NCBI RefSeq assembly: GCF_002929305.1
Contig: NZ_PJIO01000021.1
Coordinates: forward strand, 1 to 53,050
Origin: Arthrobacter sp. GMC3
GTDB taxonomy: Bacteria; Actinomycetota; Actinomycetes; Actinomycetales; Micrococcaceae
Length of the DNA stretch: 53,050 nucleotides
Direction of reading: 5' to 3'
Below, piece by piece: positions 27,268 to 35,273 of this stretch. Both the position numbers and the translations under genes were made by a program. How positions within the stretch are numbered: the first letter of the stretch is position 1; each line of letters opens with the position of its first letter. The notes under the pieces were generated by a model that searched no databases, was not told the DNA's origin, and saw only the letters and a list, made by a program, of their open reading frames with translations.

Positions 27268-27795
27268 ATGGCTGGCGCTCTGCGCAAGACAATGATCTAT
27301 CTTGGGCTCGCCGATGGTGACGAGCACTACGATGCCGAGCAGGCCCCGAGCGTTCACAAGGGCGAAGAACCCCATGTGGACTACGACAGGGAACCCGTAG
27401 CAACGCCGGCACCTGTTGCCGAGCCCGTAGCGCCGAAGGCGGGCGACGAAGAATACCGGGCACCGGTGACCCCCATCAAGCGTGCCGCATCAAATCGGGA
27501 AGAGGCTGCAAGCTTGCGTCAAATCACAACTGTTCACCCCCGCTCATACAATGACGCCAAGATCATCGGCGAGAGCTTCCGTGACGGAATCCCTGTCATT
27601 ATGAATGTGACCGACATGGGCGAGGCAGATGCCAAGCGGCTCGTGGACTTCTCCGCAGGTCTCGTCTTTGGCTTGCGCGGCTCCATCGAGCGCGTCACCA
27701 ACAAGGTTTTCTTGCTCTCGCCGTCGTACATTGAGGTTTTGGGCGATGACAAGAAGCTCTCCGACACCCAGGCAAGCTTCTTCAACCAGAGCTAG
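27268..27795 (+). CDS. sepF: Cell division protein SepF
   Basis: A 175-residue protein. The N-terminal amphipathic, membrane-binding segment (MAGALRKTMIYLGL) is followed by an acidic/proline linker and the SepF core domain (about 85-170), with PRSYNDAKIIGE, RLVDFSAGLVFGLRG and FLLSPSYIEV. In actinobacteria, which lack FtsA, SepF is the main membrane anchor of FtsZ. A strong GAGGAG ribosome-binding site precedes the ATG. A hairpin follows at 27819. Confidence 0.96.
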   Translation: MAGALRKTMIYLGLADGDEHYDAEQAPSVHKGEEPHVDYDREPVATPAPVAEPVAPKAGDEEYRAPVTPIKRAASNREEAASLRQITTVHPRSYNDAKIIGESFRDGIPVIMNVTDMGEADAKRLVDFSAGLVFGLRGSIERVTNKVFLLSPSYIEVLGDDKKLSDTQASFFNQS

Positions 27796-27818
27796 CGTCT
27801 GTCATTATTGAACAAATT

Positions 27819-27853
27819 CGCATTGCCCGGGCACTTTGTGTCCGGGCAATGCG
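27819..27853 (+). terminator. Hairpin after sepF
   Basis: A stem of 16 pairs including one G-T (left arm CGCATTGCCCGGGCAC, right arm GTGTCCGGGCAATGCG) with a TTT loop, followed by TTATATA. It is a probable intrinsic terminator or pause site between sepF and yggT. Confidence 0.75.
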
Positions 27854-27936
27854 TTATATACGGTACCGGCGAAATAAGTCGTTATTGTTAATTAGCTGGG
27901 GTTCCCAACCCTCGCCTCAGCCATCGTCTAGGGAAT

Positions 27937-28239
27937 GTGAACACGTCCGTGCCAATTGTTTTTGGACTGCTCTATCTGCTGCTCCTGCTCTACTTCCTCA
28001 CGCTCATGATCCGGCTGGTCTTTGACTGGATCCAGGTTTTTTCCCGTGATTGGCGTCCGCGAGGCGCAGCTTTGGTTGCAGCTTCCTTCATTTACCGGCT
28101 GACCGACCCGCCGTTGCGCAAGCTTCGGGCGCTGATCCCACCCCTGCGAATCGGCAACGTGGCCCTAGACATTGGCTTCTTGTTGTTGCTGGTTGCAGTG
28201 GGTATTGGGATGAGCCTCACAAGGAATTTGGCAATTTAG
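27937..28239 (+). CDS. YggT family membrane protein
   Basis: A 100-residue membrane protein with two hydrophobic segments (about 5-30 and 75-98) and the YggT signature around YRLTDPPLRKLRALIPP. It starts at GTG. The function is unknown; family members next to sepF and divIVA (YlmG) affect nucleoid or division positioning in other organisms. The position between sepF and divIVA is the conserved actinobacterial order. Confidence 0.9.
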   Translation: MNTSVPIVFGLLYLLLLLYFLTLMIRLVFDWIQVFSRDWRPRGAALVAASFIYRLTDPPLRKLRALIPPLRIGNVALDIGFLLLLVAVGIGMSLTRNLAI

Positions 28240-28283
28240 CGTCGCGCCGTTAGTTTTCAACGGCGAAAAGTTATATTGTAAAA

Positions 28284-28310
28284 AGCGATAGAACCTATGT
28301 ACAGATCGCT
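28284..28310. promoter_or_regulatory. Inverted repeat in the divIVA promoter region
   Basis: AGCGAT at 28284-28289 and ATCGCT at 28305-28310 form an inverted repeat with 15 bases between, downstream of the AT-rich TTATATTGTA stretch at 28271-28280. It lies about 80 bases before the divIVA start and may be an operator or an RNA stem in the leader. Confidence 0.4.
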
Positions 28311-28386
28311 AGATATGTATTCGGTACCGAAGTTGGGGAAGGCCTCGTGCCGTTTCCGAACTCGCCACGACCAATGAGGTGACTAG

Positions 28387-29058
28387 ATGGCGCTTACGCC
28401 AGAAGACGTTGTCAACAAGCGGTTCCAGCCGACCAAGTTCCGTGAAGGCTACGACCAGGACGAAGTCGACGACTTTCTTGACGAGATCGTCGTTGAATTG
28501 CGCAGACTGCATCAGGAAAATGATGACCTGCGCAAGAAGCTTGCGGAATACGCATCCAACGGCGGGGCTGTTCCGACAGCCGCATCGCCGTTGCTTGCCA
28601 AGGCTCCCGAAGTTGAAGAGCCGGTAAAGGTTGCCCCCGAGCAGCCGGTAGTTGCAGAGCCCGTTGTAGAGGCCGCCCCGGTGGTCGAAGCTGTTGCAGC
28701 CCCGGCGCCGGTCGCCGCTGCCAGTGGTGCAGAGTCTGCTGCTGGCGTTCTCGCCATGGCACAGAGACTGCACGACGAGTACGTCAACGCAGGTGTTGAG
28801 CAGCGCGATAAGATCATCGCCGAAGCTCAGATCGAGGCCAGCTCCTTGGTCAACGACGCCCAGGAGAAGAGCCGTAAGACGCTTGGTGCCCTGGAGCAGC
28901 AGCGTTCGGTGCTTGAGCGCAAGGTCGAGCAGTTGCGCGGCTTTGAGCGTGACTACCGCTCACGCCTGAAGACGTACATCGAAGGCCAGTTGCGTGATCT
29001 GGATGTCCGCGGTTCCGTGGCAGCTCCGGATTTCTCTGAAGGCAGTTCCGAGTCCTAA
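28387..29058 (+). CDS. divIVA: Polar growth/division protein DivIVA (Wag31)
   Basis: A 223-residue coiled-coil protein. The N-terminal membrane-curvature-binding domain (MALTPEDVVNKRFQPTKFRE, then DQDEVDDFLDEIV) is followed by a long Ala/Pro/Val/Glu-rich linker (about 60-122) and a second coiled coil (about 123-205). In actinobacteria DivIVA marks cell poles and directs apical wall synthesis, and in mycobacteria it is a phosphorylation target of PASTA-type kinases. GAGGTGA precedes the ATG at good spacing. Confidence 0.96.
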   Translation: MALTPEDVVNKRFQPTKFREGYDQDEVDDFLDEIVVELRRLHQENDDLRKKLAEYASNGGAVPTAASPLLAKAPEVEEPVKVAPEQPVVAEPVVEAAPVVEAVAAPAPVAAASGAESAAGVLAMAQRLHDEYVNAGVEQRDKIIAEAQIEASSLVNDAQEKSRKTLGALEQQRSVLERKVEQLRGFERDYRSRLKTYIEGQLRDLDVRGSVAAPDFSEGSSES

Positions 29059-29073
29059 GGACAACGGACTGGG

Positions 29074-29107
29074 GGTCGGCGGCGTGGGAATTCCCGCACC
29101 GCCGACC
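29074..29107 (+). terminator. Intrinsic terminator after divIVA
   Basis: GGTCGGCGG and CCGCCGACC close a stem of about 17 pairs (one mismatch) whose inner part is GTGGGAA/TTCCCGC, followed by TTTGTTGTT. It ends the divIVA transcript before lspA. Confidence 0.88.
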
Positions 29108-29173
29108 TTTGTTGTTAACGAAGGTGCTTGGCCGGGCCAGGAACCGCAAGACCACCACTAAAGTGAAAGTGTT

Positions 29174-29794
29174 ATGAGCGACGACTCTTTGCAGGATCCA
29201 GCCTCCATTGCGCACGACGGCGGCACCCTCGATACCGGCCGGTCTTCCCGGCGCTGGACTTTTGTCATGATTTTCGCCGGATTCGCCGCTTTGGCGTATG
29301 TTTGCGACCAGCTGACCAAAATCTGGGTTACCTCCACCATGGTGGAGGGGCAAAAAACGCCCGTCATCCCCGGAATCCTGCAGTGGTACTACATTCGCAA
29401 CTCCGGTGCCGCCTTCTCCATTGGTGAGAATTTCACCTGGCTGTTCACATTGATCATGGCCGCCGTGGCAGTGTTCATTGTGGTGATCGCCCGGCGCATC
29501 GGCTCAGTCTGGTGGGCTATCGGCCTGGGATTGTTGCTTGGCGGCGCACTGGGCAACCTCACCGACCGGCTGTTCCGTCCGCCGTCGTTCGGCATGGGTC
29601 ACGTGGTTGACTTCATCTCCTTCCCCAACTTCGCCATCTTCAACATGGCCGACATGGGTGTGGTGGGTGGCGTCATCACCATCTGTATTCTGACTCTTGT
29701 TGGCGTGCCCTTGAACGGAAAAAAGCTTGAGCCCGTCGCCGAGTCAAGCCCCACCCTTGAGATCGACCCCGAAACTGGTACAGACAATGACTGA
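29174..29794 (+). CDS. lspA: Lipoprotein signal peptidase II
   Basis: A 206-residue membrane aspartyl protease that removes signal peptides of prolipoproteins after lipidation, for example the lipoprotein encoded at 5911-6471. Four membrane spans are visible. The catalytic Asp pair is D131 (GNLTDRL) and D160 (FNMADM), and the conserved RNSGAAFS lies at about 75-82. The N- and C-terminal tails are longer than in E. coli. It overlaps rluD by 8 bases. Confidence 0.95.
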   Translation: MSDDSLQDPASIAHDGGTLDTGRSSRRWTFVMIFAGFAALAYVCDQLTKIWVTSTMVEGQKTPVIPGILQWYYIRNSGAAFSIGENFTWLFTLIMAAVAVFIVVIARRIGSVWWAIGLGLLLGGALGNLTDRLFRPPSFGMGHVVDFISFPNFAIFNMADMGVVGGVITICILTLVGVPLNGKKLEPVAESSPTLEIDPETGTDND

Positions 29795-30710
29795 AACATT
29801 CACCGTCCCCGAGGAAGCAGCCGGAACGCGGGTGGATGCTGCGCTGGCGTCGCTGCTGGGAATTTCGCGGGCCACCGCCGCTCTGCTGTGTTCCGAGGGC
29901 AATGTCCTGCAAAATGGTGTGGCCGTTGGAAAGTCCGACAAATTCAAAACCGGTGCCAGCGTCCAGGTAACCATTCCCGAACGAACCAACCCGCTCACCG
30001 TGGTTATCGAACCCGTTGAGGGCCTGAATATCCTGCTCGACGACGACGATTTCGTGATCGTCGATAAGCCGGTGGGCGTGGCCGCCCATCCGTCACCGGG
30101 CTGGGTTGGTCCCACCGTGGTGGGCGGCCTGGCGGCTGCCGGCTTCGGCATCTCCACGTCGGGTTCACCCGAACGGGTGGGCATTGTTCACCGTCTTGAC
30201 GTTGGCACTTCCGGCGCCATGGTGGTGGCCAAAACCGAACACGCATACACAGTACTGAAGCAGGCGTTTAGGGAACGCACCGTGAAGAAGGTCTATCACG
30301 CCATGATTCAGGGCCTCCCCGACCCCCTGGAGGGCACCATTGACGCGCCCATCGGCAGGCACCCCGGGCACGATTGGCGGTTCGCCGTCATTGAGGGCGG
30401 GCGACCCTCCGTGACCCACTACGAGGTGCTGGAGGCATTCGGCAAGGCGTCTTTGGTGGAAGTCCACCTGGAAACCGGCCGGACACATCAGATCCGCGTC
30501 CACTTCTCCGCCCTGCGTCATCCCTGTGTTGGAGACCTTACCTATGGTGCGGATCCGCGCCTTGCGGCCGAACTTGGATTGACCCGGCAGTGGTTGCACG
30601 CCCAAACACTCGGGTTCACGCATCCCTCAACGGGGGAGTGGGTTGAGGTGTCCAGCCCGTACCCGCAAGATCTCAGTTATGCCCTGGAGCACCTGCGCGA
30701 CGGCCACTAG
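29787..30710 (+). CDS. RluA/RluD-family 23S rRNA pseudouridine synthase
   Basis: A 307-residue protein starting at ATG 29787 inside the end of lspA. The S4 RNA-binding domain (about 13-60) is followed by the catalytic domain with HRLDVGTSG, Asp138 being the catalytic residue, and GRTHQIRVH. It converts uridines to pseudouridine in RNA, probably 23S rRNA; the exact target site cannot be read from sequence. The stop codon directly abuts the repeat element at 30711. Confidence 0.93.
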   Translation: MTETFTVPEEAAGTRVDAALASLLGISRATAALLCSEGNVLQNGVAVGKSDKFKTGASVQVTIPERTNPLTVVIEPVEGLNILLDDDDFVIVDKPVGVAAHPSPGWVGPTVVGGLAAAGFGISTSGSPERVGIVHRLDVGTSGAMVVAKTEHAYTVLKQAFRERTVKKVYHAMIQGLPDPLEGTIDAPIGRHPGHDWRFAVIEGGRPSVTHYEVLEAFGKASLVEVHLETGRTHQIRVHFSALRHPCVGDLTYGADPRLAAELGLTRQWLHAQTLGFTHPSTGEWVEVSSPYPQDLSYALEHLRDGH

Positions 30711-30961
30711 CCCCAACGCCGTATCACTTTTGGTCGTGTTTCGACCAACGCCGTATCACTTTTGGTCGTGTTTCGACCAACGCCGTATCACTTTTGGCTC
30801 GATTTCTGCAGACGCGGTATCACCTTTGGAGCCTTAAAGCGGAACGCCTTCTCACCCGGTGGGAGGGCGTTCCGCCGTTTGGCGCCAAAGGTGATACTGG
30901 GTTGGGCTGTTTGGCGCCAAAGGTGATACCGGGTTGGGCTGGACGGCGCCAAAGGTGATAC
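30711..30961. repeat. Large symmetric repeat element with exact 32-bp period
   Basis: GTATCAC(T/C)TTTGG starts at 30721, 30753, 30785 and 30817, and its reverse complement CCAAAGGTGATAC starts at 30885, 30917 and 30949. All steps within each set are exactly 32 bp. The first two 32-bp units are identical along their whole length. Copies 4/5, 3/6 and 2/7 are placed symmetrically about base 30857, which is also the centre of the hairpin at 30839-30875. No reading frame with recognisable content crosses it. It fills most of the 320-base gap between rluD and dnaE. Confidence 0.95.
30839..30875. terminator. Central hairpin of the repeat element, possible terminator
   Basis: GCGGAACGCC and GGCGTTCCGC pair perfectly and continue inward with CTCACC against GGTGGGAG (G-T pairs). 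It could end the rluD transcript, but it lacks a clear T-run, so termination is uncertain. Confidence 0.6.
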
Positions 30962-31018
30962 GGGGTGTGGGTGGGGAGTGGCACCCGAAATTGGGTCTGG
31001 GCACTCAGGCGGCCACCG

Positions 31019-31031
31019 TAGAATGGTGCGG
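31019..31031 (+). promoter_or_regulatory. Putative -10 box of leaderless dnaE transcript
   Basis: TAGAAT at 31019-31024 lies 6 bases before the GTG start of dnaE at 31031. That spacing would start transcription at or next to the start codon. Confidence 0.55.
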
Positions 31032-34000
31032 TGGCTAGCTCATCGACTGACAGTTTTGTCCATCTTCACACGCACACCGAATACTCCATGCTGGACGGTG
31101 CCGCGCGCCTAACGGAGCTCTTCGAGGAGACCAACCGCCTGGGCATGCCGGCGCTGGCCACCACCGATCACGGCTACCTGTTCGGGGCCTTTGACTTCTG
31201 GCAAAAGGCCACCGACGCCGGTGTCAAGCCGATCATCGGCGTGGAGGCATACGTCACCCCGGGCACCGCCCGGACCGACAAGACCCGTGTGAAGTGGCGC
31301 ACCGACGAGAGCCAGCGCAAGGACGACGTCTCCGGCGGTGGCTCCTACACACACATGACCCTGCTCAGCTATAACAATCAGGGCATGCGCAACCTGTTCA
31401 GGGCCTCCTCGCTGGGTTCCCTCGACTCGCCCATGGGCAAGTACCCGCGCCTTGACCGGGAACTGCTCAACCAGTACCACCCCGGCCTGATCGCCACCAC
31501 GGGATGCCCGTCCGGAGAGGTTCAAACCCGTCTCCGCCTGGGCCAGTACAGCGAGGCCAAGGCTGCGGCGTCGGAATTCCAGGACATCTTCGGCAAGGAA
31601 AACTATTTCTGTGAGCTCATGGACCATGGGCTGGACATTGAGCGGCGCGTCACCAAGGACTTGCTCAAGCTTGCCAAGGAACTAGACATTCCGCTGCTGG
31701 CCACCAATGACCTGCACTACACGCATGAGCATGACGCTAAGGCTCACGAGGCCCTGCTGGCCCTGCAGTCCGGCTCCACCCTCAGCGAGCCGACCTACGA
31801 CAACGGCGGTTCCCGTTTCGCGTTCTCCGGCAGCGGCTACTACCTGAAGTCCCCGGCGGAAATGCGCCAACTGTTCGCCGAAATCCCGGACGCCTGCGAT
31901 AACACCTTGCGCATTGCCGAACGGTGCGATGTCTCCTTCAACACCAACGCCAACTACATGCCCAAGTTCCCGTGCCCGCCGGGTGAGGATGAGAATTCCT
32001 GGCTGGTCAAGGAAGTGGATGCCGGGCTGAAGTTCCGCTACCCGGGCGGTATTCCGGACAAGGTTCGCGAGCGGGCGGACTACGAGCTCGGTGTCATTAT
32101 CAACATGGGGTTCCCGGGCTACTTCCTGGTGGTGGCCGACTTCATCAACTGGTCAAAGAACAACGGGATCCGCGTGGGTCCCGGTCGTGGTTCAGGTGCC
32201 GGTTCCATGGTGGCCTACGCCATGCGCATCACCGACCTCGACCCCATCTTGCACGGGCTGATCTTTGAGCGTTTCTTGAACCCCGAGCGCGTCTCCATGC
32301 CCGACTTTGACGTCGACTTCGATGATCGTCGCCGGCATGAGGTCATCAAGTATGTGACCGAGAAGTACGGCGACGAGCGGGTGGCCATGATTGTCACCTA
32401 CGGTTCCATCAAGACCAAGCAGGCGCTCAAGGATTCCTCCCGCGTCCTGGGCCACCCCTTCAGCATGGGCGAGACGCTCACCAAGGCGCTGCCGCCTGCC
32501 GTCATGGCCAAGGACATCCTGCTCGCCGACATTGAAAACCCGAAGGCCAAGCGCTACGGCGAGGCCGGAGATTTCCGGGCCCTGCTGCTCAGCGACCCCG
32601 AAGCCGCCAAGGTCTTTGAACTCTCTAAGGGTTTGGAAGGGCTCAAGCGCCAGTGGGGTGTGCATGCCGCCGGTGTGATCATGAGCTCGGATCCCATCAT
32701 CGATGTCATCCCGATCATGCGCCGCTTCCAGGACGGCCAGGTGATCACTCAGTTTGACTACCCGACCAGTGAAGGCCTGGGGCTGATCAAGATGGACTTT
32801 TTGGGGTTGCGAAATCTCACCATCATCACCGACGCCCTGGAGAACATCAAGGCGAACCAGGGTATTGATCTCGACCTGGAACTGCTGGCGCTCGACGACG
32901 CCGAATCCTACGAGCTCATGGCCCGTGGGGACACGCTGGGCGTTTTCCAGCTCGACGGCGGACCCATGCGGTCCCTGCTCAAGCTCATGCGCCCCGACAA
33001 CTTTGAAGACATTTCTGCCGTCCTGGCCCTGTACAGGCCAGGCCCCATGGGTGCGGACTCGCACACCAACTACGCCCTGCGCAAGAACGGCCTCCAGCCC
33101 ATCACCCCCATTCACCCGACGCTGGAGGAACCTCTCGCCGAAATTCTGGGCGGCACCTACGGTTTGATCGTGTACCAAGAGCAGGTCATGTCCATTGCGC
33201 AGAAGCTGGCTGGCTACTCGCTGGGCCGGGCCGACATTTTGCGCCGTGCCATGGGTAAGAAGAAGAAGTCCGAGCTGGACAAGCAGTACGAGGGCTTCCA
33301 TCAGGGCATGTTGGACAATGGCTACACCGACGAGGCTGTTAAGACCCTCTGGGCCATCCTGTTGCCGTTCTCCGACTACGCCTTCAACAAGGCTCACTCC
33401 GCCGCCTATGGCGTCATCAGCTACTGGACGGCGTATCTGAAGGCGCACTTCCCGGCCGAATATATGGCGGCGCTGCTGACCAGCGTGGGCGATGACAAAG
33501 ACAAGTCGGCCCTGTACCTGAATGAGTGCCGGCACATGGGCATTACGGTGCTGGCCCCTGATGTCAACGAATCCGCCTTGAACTTCACCCCTGTGGGCAA
33601 GGACATCCGCTTCGGCATGGGCGCCATCCGCAATGTTGGCTCCAACGTGGTCAACGCGCTGGTGGAATCCCGTGCGGAGAAGGGGAACTTTGAGAACTTC
33701 TCCGACTTCTTGATGAAGGTCCCTGCCGTGGTGTGCAACAAGCGCACCATCGAATCCCTGGTCAAGGCTGGTGCCTTCGACTCGCTGGGCCACGCCCGCC
33801 GTGCCCTGGCCATGATTCACGAAGAAGCCATCGATTCCGTCATCACGCTCAAGCGCAACGAGGCCGTGGGCCAGTTTGACCTGTTTGCCGGCTTGGGCGG
33901 GGACGACGCCGAGCCCGACTCCGCATTGATCACCGAGATCCCTGACCTGCCGGAGTGGGAGAAGAAGGACAAGCTCGCCTTTGAACGCGACATGCTGGGG

Positions 34001-34600
34001 CTGTACGTTTCCGATCATCCGTTGCAGGGCTTGGAAGGGATCCTGAGCCAGAACGCGGACATGTCCATCACCCAGGTGCTCTCCGATGATGGCCCCCAAG
34101 ACGGCCACATCATCACCATCTCCGGGATGATCACCAGCCTGCAGCGCCGTATTGCCAAAAGTAGCGGAAACCCGTACGCCCGTTGCGAGGTTGAGGACTT
34201 GGGCGGCTCGGTTGAGGTCATGTTCTTTGGCCAGGTCTACGGACCCATCGCCACCATCCTGGCGGAGGACCTCATTGTGGTGATCAAGGGTCGCCTGCAA
34301 AAGCGCGACGACGGCGCCATCACCCTCAACGCCATGGAACTTTCCGTTCCTGACCTCAGCGAGGGACTGGCCGGTCCGCTGGTGATCCACATGCCCGAAC
34401 ACAAGGCCACCGAGCCGGTGCTGATTGCGCTCAAGGACGTGCTGGACACTCACAAGGGAAACACCGAGGTCAAGATGCACCTCAGCGGAACCCGGAGCGT
34501 GAAGGTCATGAAACTGCCGCTACACCACCGGGTTAACCCGACTCCTGCCCTCTTTGGTGACCTGAAAGTCCTCCTGGGACCAACCTGCCTTGAAGGGTGA
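31031..34600 (+). CDS. dnaE: DNA polymerase III subunit alpha
   Basis: A 1189-residue replicative polymerase catalytic subunit (DnaE1 type). The N-terminal PHP domain (HLHTHTEYSMLDG, TTDHGYLFG) may carry metal-dependent proofreading in actinobacteria. The palm has GPGRGSGAGSM and the catalytic PDFDVDFDD at 424-432 (Asp425, Asp427). The tandem HhH region, the YSLGRADILRRAMGKKK segment and a C-terminal OB fold (about 1030-1110) complete the polymerase. Length is normal for DnaE1. The GTG start appears leaderless. Confidence 0.98.
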   Translation: MASSSTDSFVHLHTHTEYSMLDGAARLTELFEETNRLGMPALATTDHGYLFGAFDFWQKATDAGVKPIIGVEAYVTPGTARTDKTRVKWRTDESQRKDDVSGGGSYTHMTLLSYNNQGMRNLFRASSLGSLDSPMGKYPRLDRELLNQYHPGLIATTGCPSGEVQTRLRLGQYSEAKAAASEFQDIFGKENYFCELMDHGLDIERRVTKDLLKLAKELDIPLLATNDLHYTHEHDAKAHEALLALQSGSTLSEPTYDNGGSRFAFSGSGYYLKSPAEMRQLFAEIPDACDNTLRIAERCDVSFNTNANYMPKFPCPPGEDENSWLVKEVDAGLKFRYPGGIPDKVRERADYELGVIINMGFPGYFLVVADFINWSKNNGIRVGPGRGSGAGSMVAYAMRITDLDPILHGLIFERFLNPERVSMPDFDVDFDDRRRHEVIKYVTEKYGDERVAMIVTYGSIKTKQALKDSSRVLGHPFSMGETLTKALPPAVMAKDILLADIENPKAKRYGEAGDFRALLLSDPEAAKVFELSKGLEGLKRQWGVHAAGVIMSSDPIIDVIPIMRRFQDGQVITQFDYPTSEGLGLIKMDFLGLRNLTIITDALENIKANQGIDLDLELLALDDAESYELMARGDTLGVFQLDGGPMRSLLKLMRPDNFEDISAVLALYRPGPMGADSHTNYALRKNGLQPITPIHPTLEEPLAEILGGTYGLIVYQEQVMSIAQKLAGYSLGRADILRRAMGKKKKSELDKQYEGFHQGMLDNGYTDEAVKTLWAILLPFSDYAFNKAHSAAYGVISYWTAYLKAHFPAEYMAALLTSVGDDKDKSALYLNECRHMGITVLAPDVNESALNFTPVGKDIRFGMGAIRNVGSNVVNALVESRAEKGNFENFSDFLMKVPAVVCNKRTIESLVKAGAFDSLGHARRALAMIHEEAIDSVITLKRNEAVGQFDLFAGLGGDDAEPDSALITEIPDLPEWEKKDKLAFERDMLGLYVSDHPLQGLEGILSQNADMSITQVLSDDGPQDGHIITISGMITSLQRRIAKSSGNPYARCEVEDLGGSVEVMFFGQVYGPIATILAEDLIVVIKGRLQKRDDGAITLNAMELSVPDLSEGLAGPLVIHMPEHKATEPVLIALKDVLDTHKGNTEVKMHLSGTRSVKVMKLPLHHRVNPTPALFGDLKVLLGPTCLEG

Positions 34601-34638
34601 GTGGCGCTGTTGCCGTGCGGAGACGTTAAGGTTGGACA

Positions 34639-35217
34639 ATGAGTGAAATCCAGCCCCAGGGCGCCACGCCAGCCACGACCGGCCCTGCGGGAACGTACCC
34701 ACCCAACGCCTACGCGCAAAGCGTCCCGGCAGAGCTGACGCAGGCACCGGCGGCCACATGGCGGCGTTGGTTCCTCCTGACCGCCGCTGCCGGTGTTCTC
34801 GTAGGCCTTGCCTGGTGGCTGGCAGCACCCGGCGGGGCGTTTTACGGCGATGGCAAGGACTACACCATCTGGTTTGGCCGGGATATGGTGCTCGCCGGGC
34901 TGGGTGTGCTGGCCGGCCTGGTAACCGCCGGGTTGTTGCTATGGGCAGCCGCCAAGCAGGACTATGACAAGCACTCCACCGCACGTTTCCTGGCCGCCAT
35001 GGCCGGGGCCGTCCTTGGCTCGGTCATCGCCTGGCGCATAGGCGTGTTCGCCGGGGACCTGTTTGCCACCCCGCCGGCCAACATGGCCAATCCCAGCATC
35101 GTGTTTTCCCTGCGCTCACCCTCGGTCATGGTGTTCTGGCCCCTGGTCACTGCCGCGGTGGTCTTCCTCTACCGACTGGTGGCTTACCTGGCCCGCCCCA
35201 GCCCCTCCGGCAACTAG
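34639..35217 (+). CDS. Membrane protein of unknown function
   Basis: A 192-residue protein with a Pro/Ala/Thr-rich N-terminal cytoplasmic segment (about 1-45) and four hydrophobic segments (about 49-67, 84-106, 114-136 and 157-180). It has a weak resemblance to actinobacterial DUF2567-like proteins, not enough to assign. It begins 38 bases after dnaE with AAGG upstream and may be co-transcribed with it. The function is not recognised. Confidence 0.75.
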   Translation: MSEIQPQGATPATTGPAGTYPPNAYAQSVPAELTQAPAATWRRWFLLTAAAGVLVGLAWWLAAPGGAFYGDGKDYTIWFGRDMVLAGLGVLAGLVTAGLLLWAAAKQDYDKHSTARFLAAMAGAVLGSVIAWRIGVFAGDLFATPPANMANPSIVFSLRSPSVMVFWPLVTAAVVFLYRLVAYLARPSPSGN

Positions 35218-35273
35218 TAGGCCGTACCGGCGCCGGTGCTCGAGGTCACCAACACCTTGTAAACTTGCTTACT

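Noticed and set aside
30711..30961. CRISPR array
   Set aside because: The conserved unit is only 13 bp, copies are in two opposite arms, spacers are partly identical, and no cas gene is present.
32192..34480. A 762-codon open frame on the minus strand inside dnaE
   Set aside because: It mirrors the codon positions of dnaE, has no recognisable motif and no promoter or ribosome-binding site; treated as a shadow.
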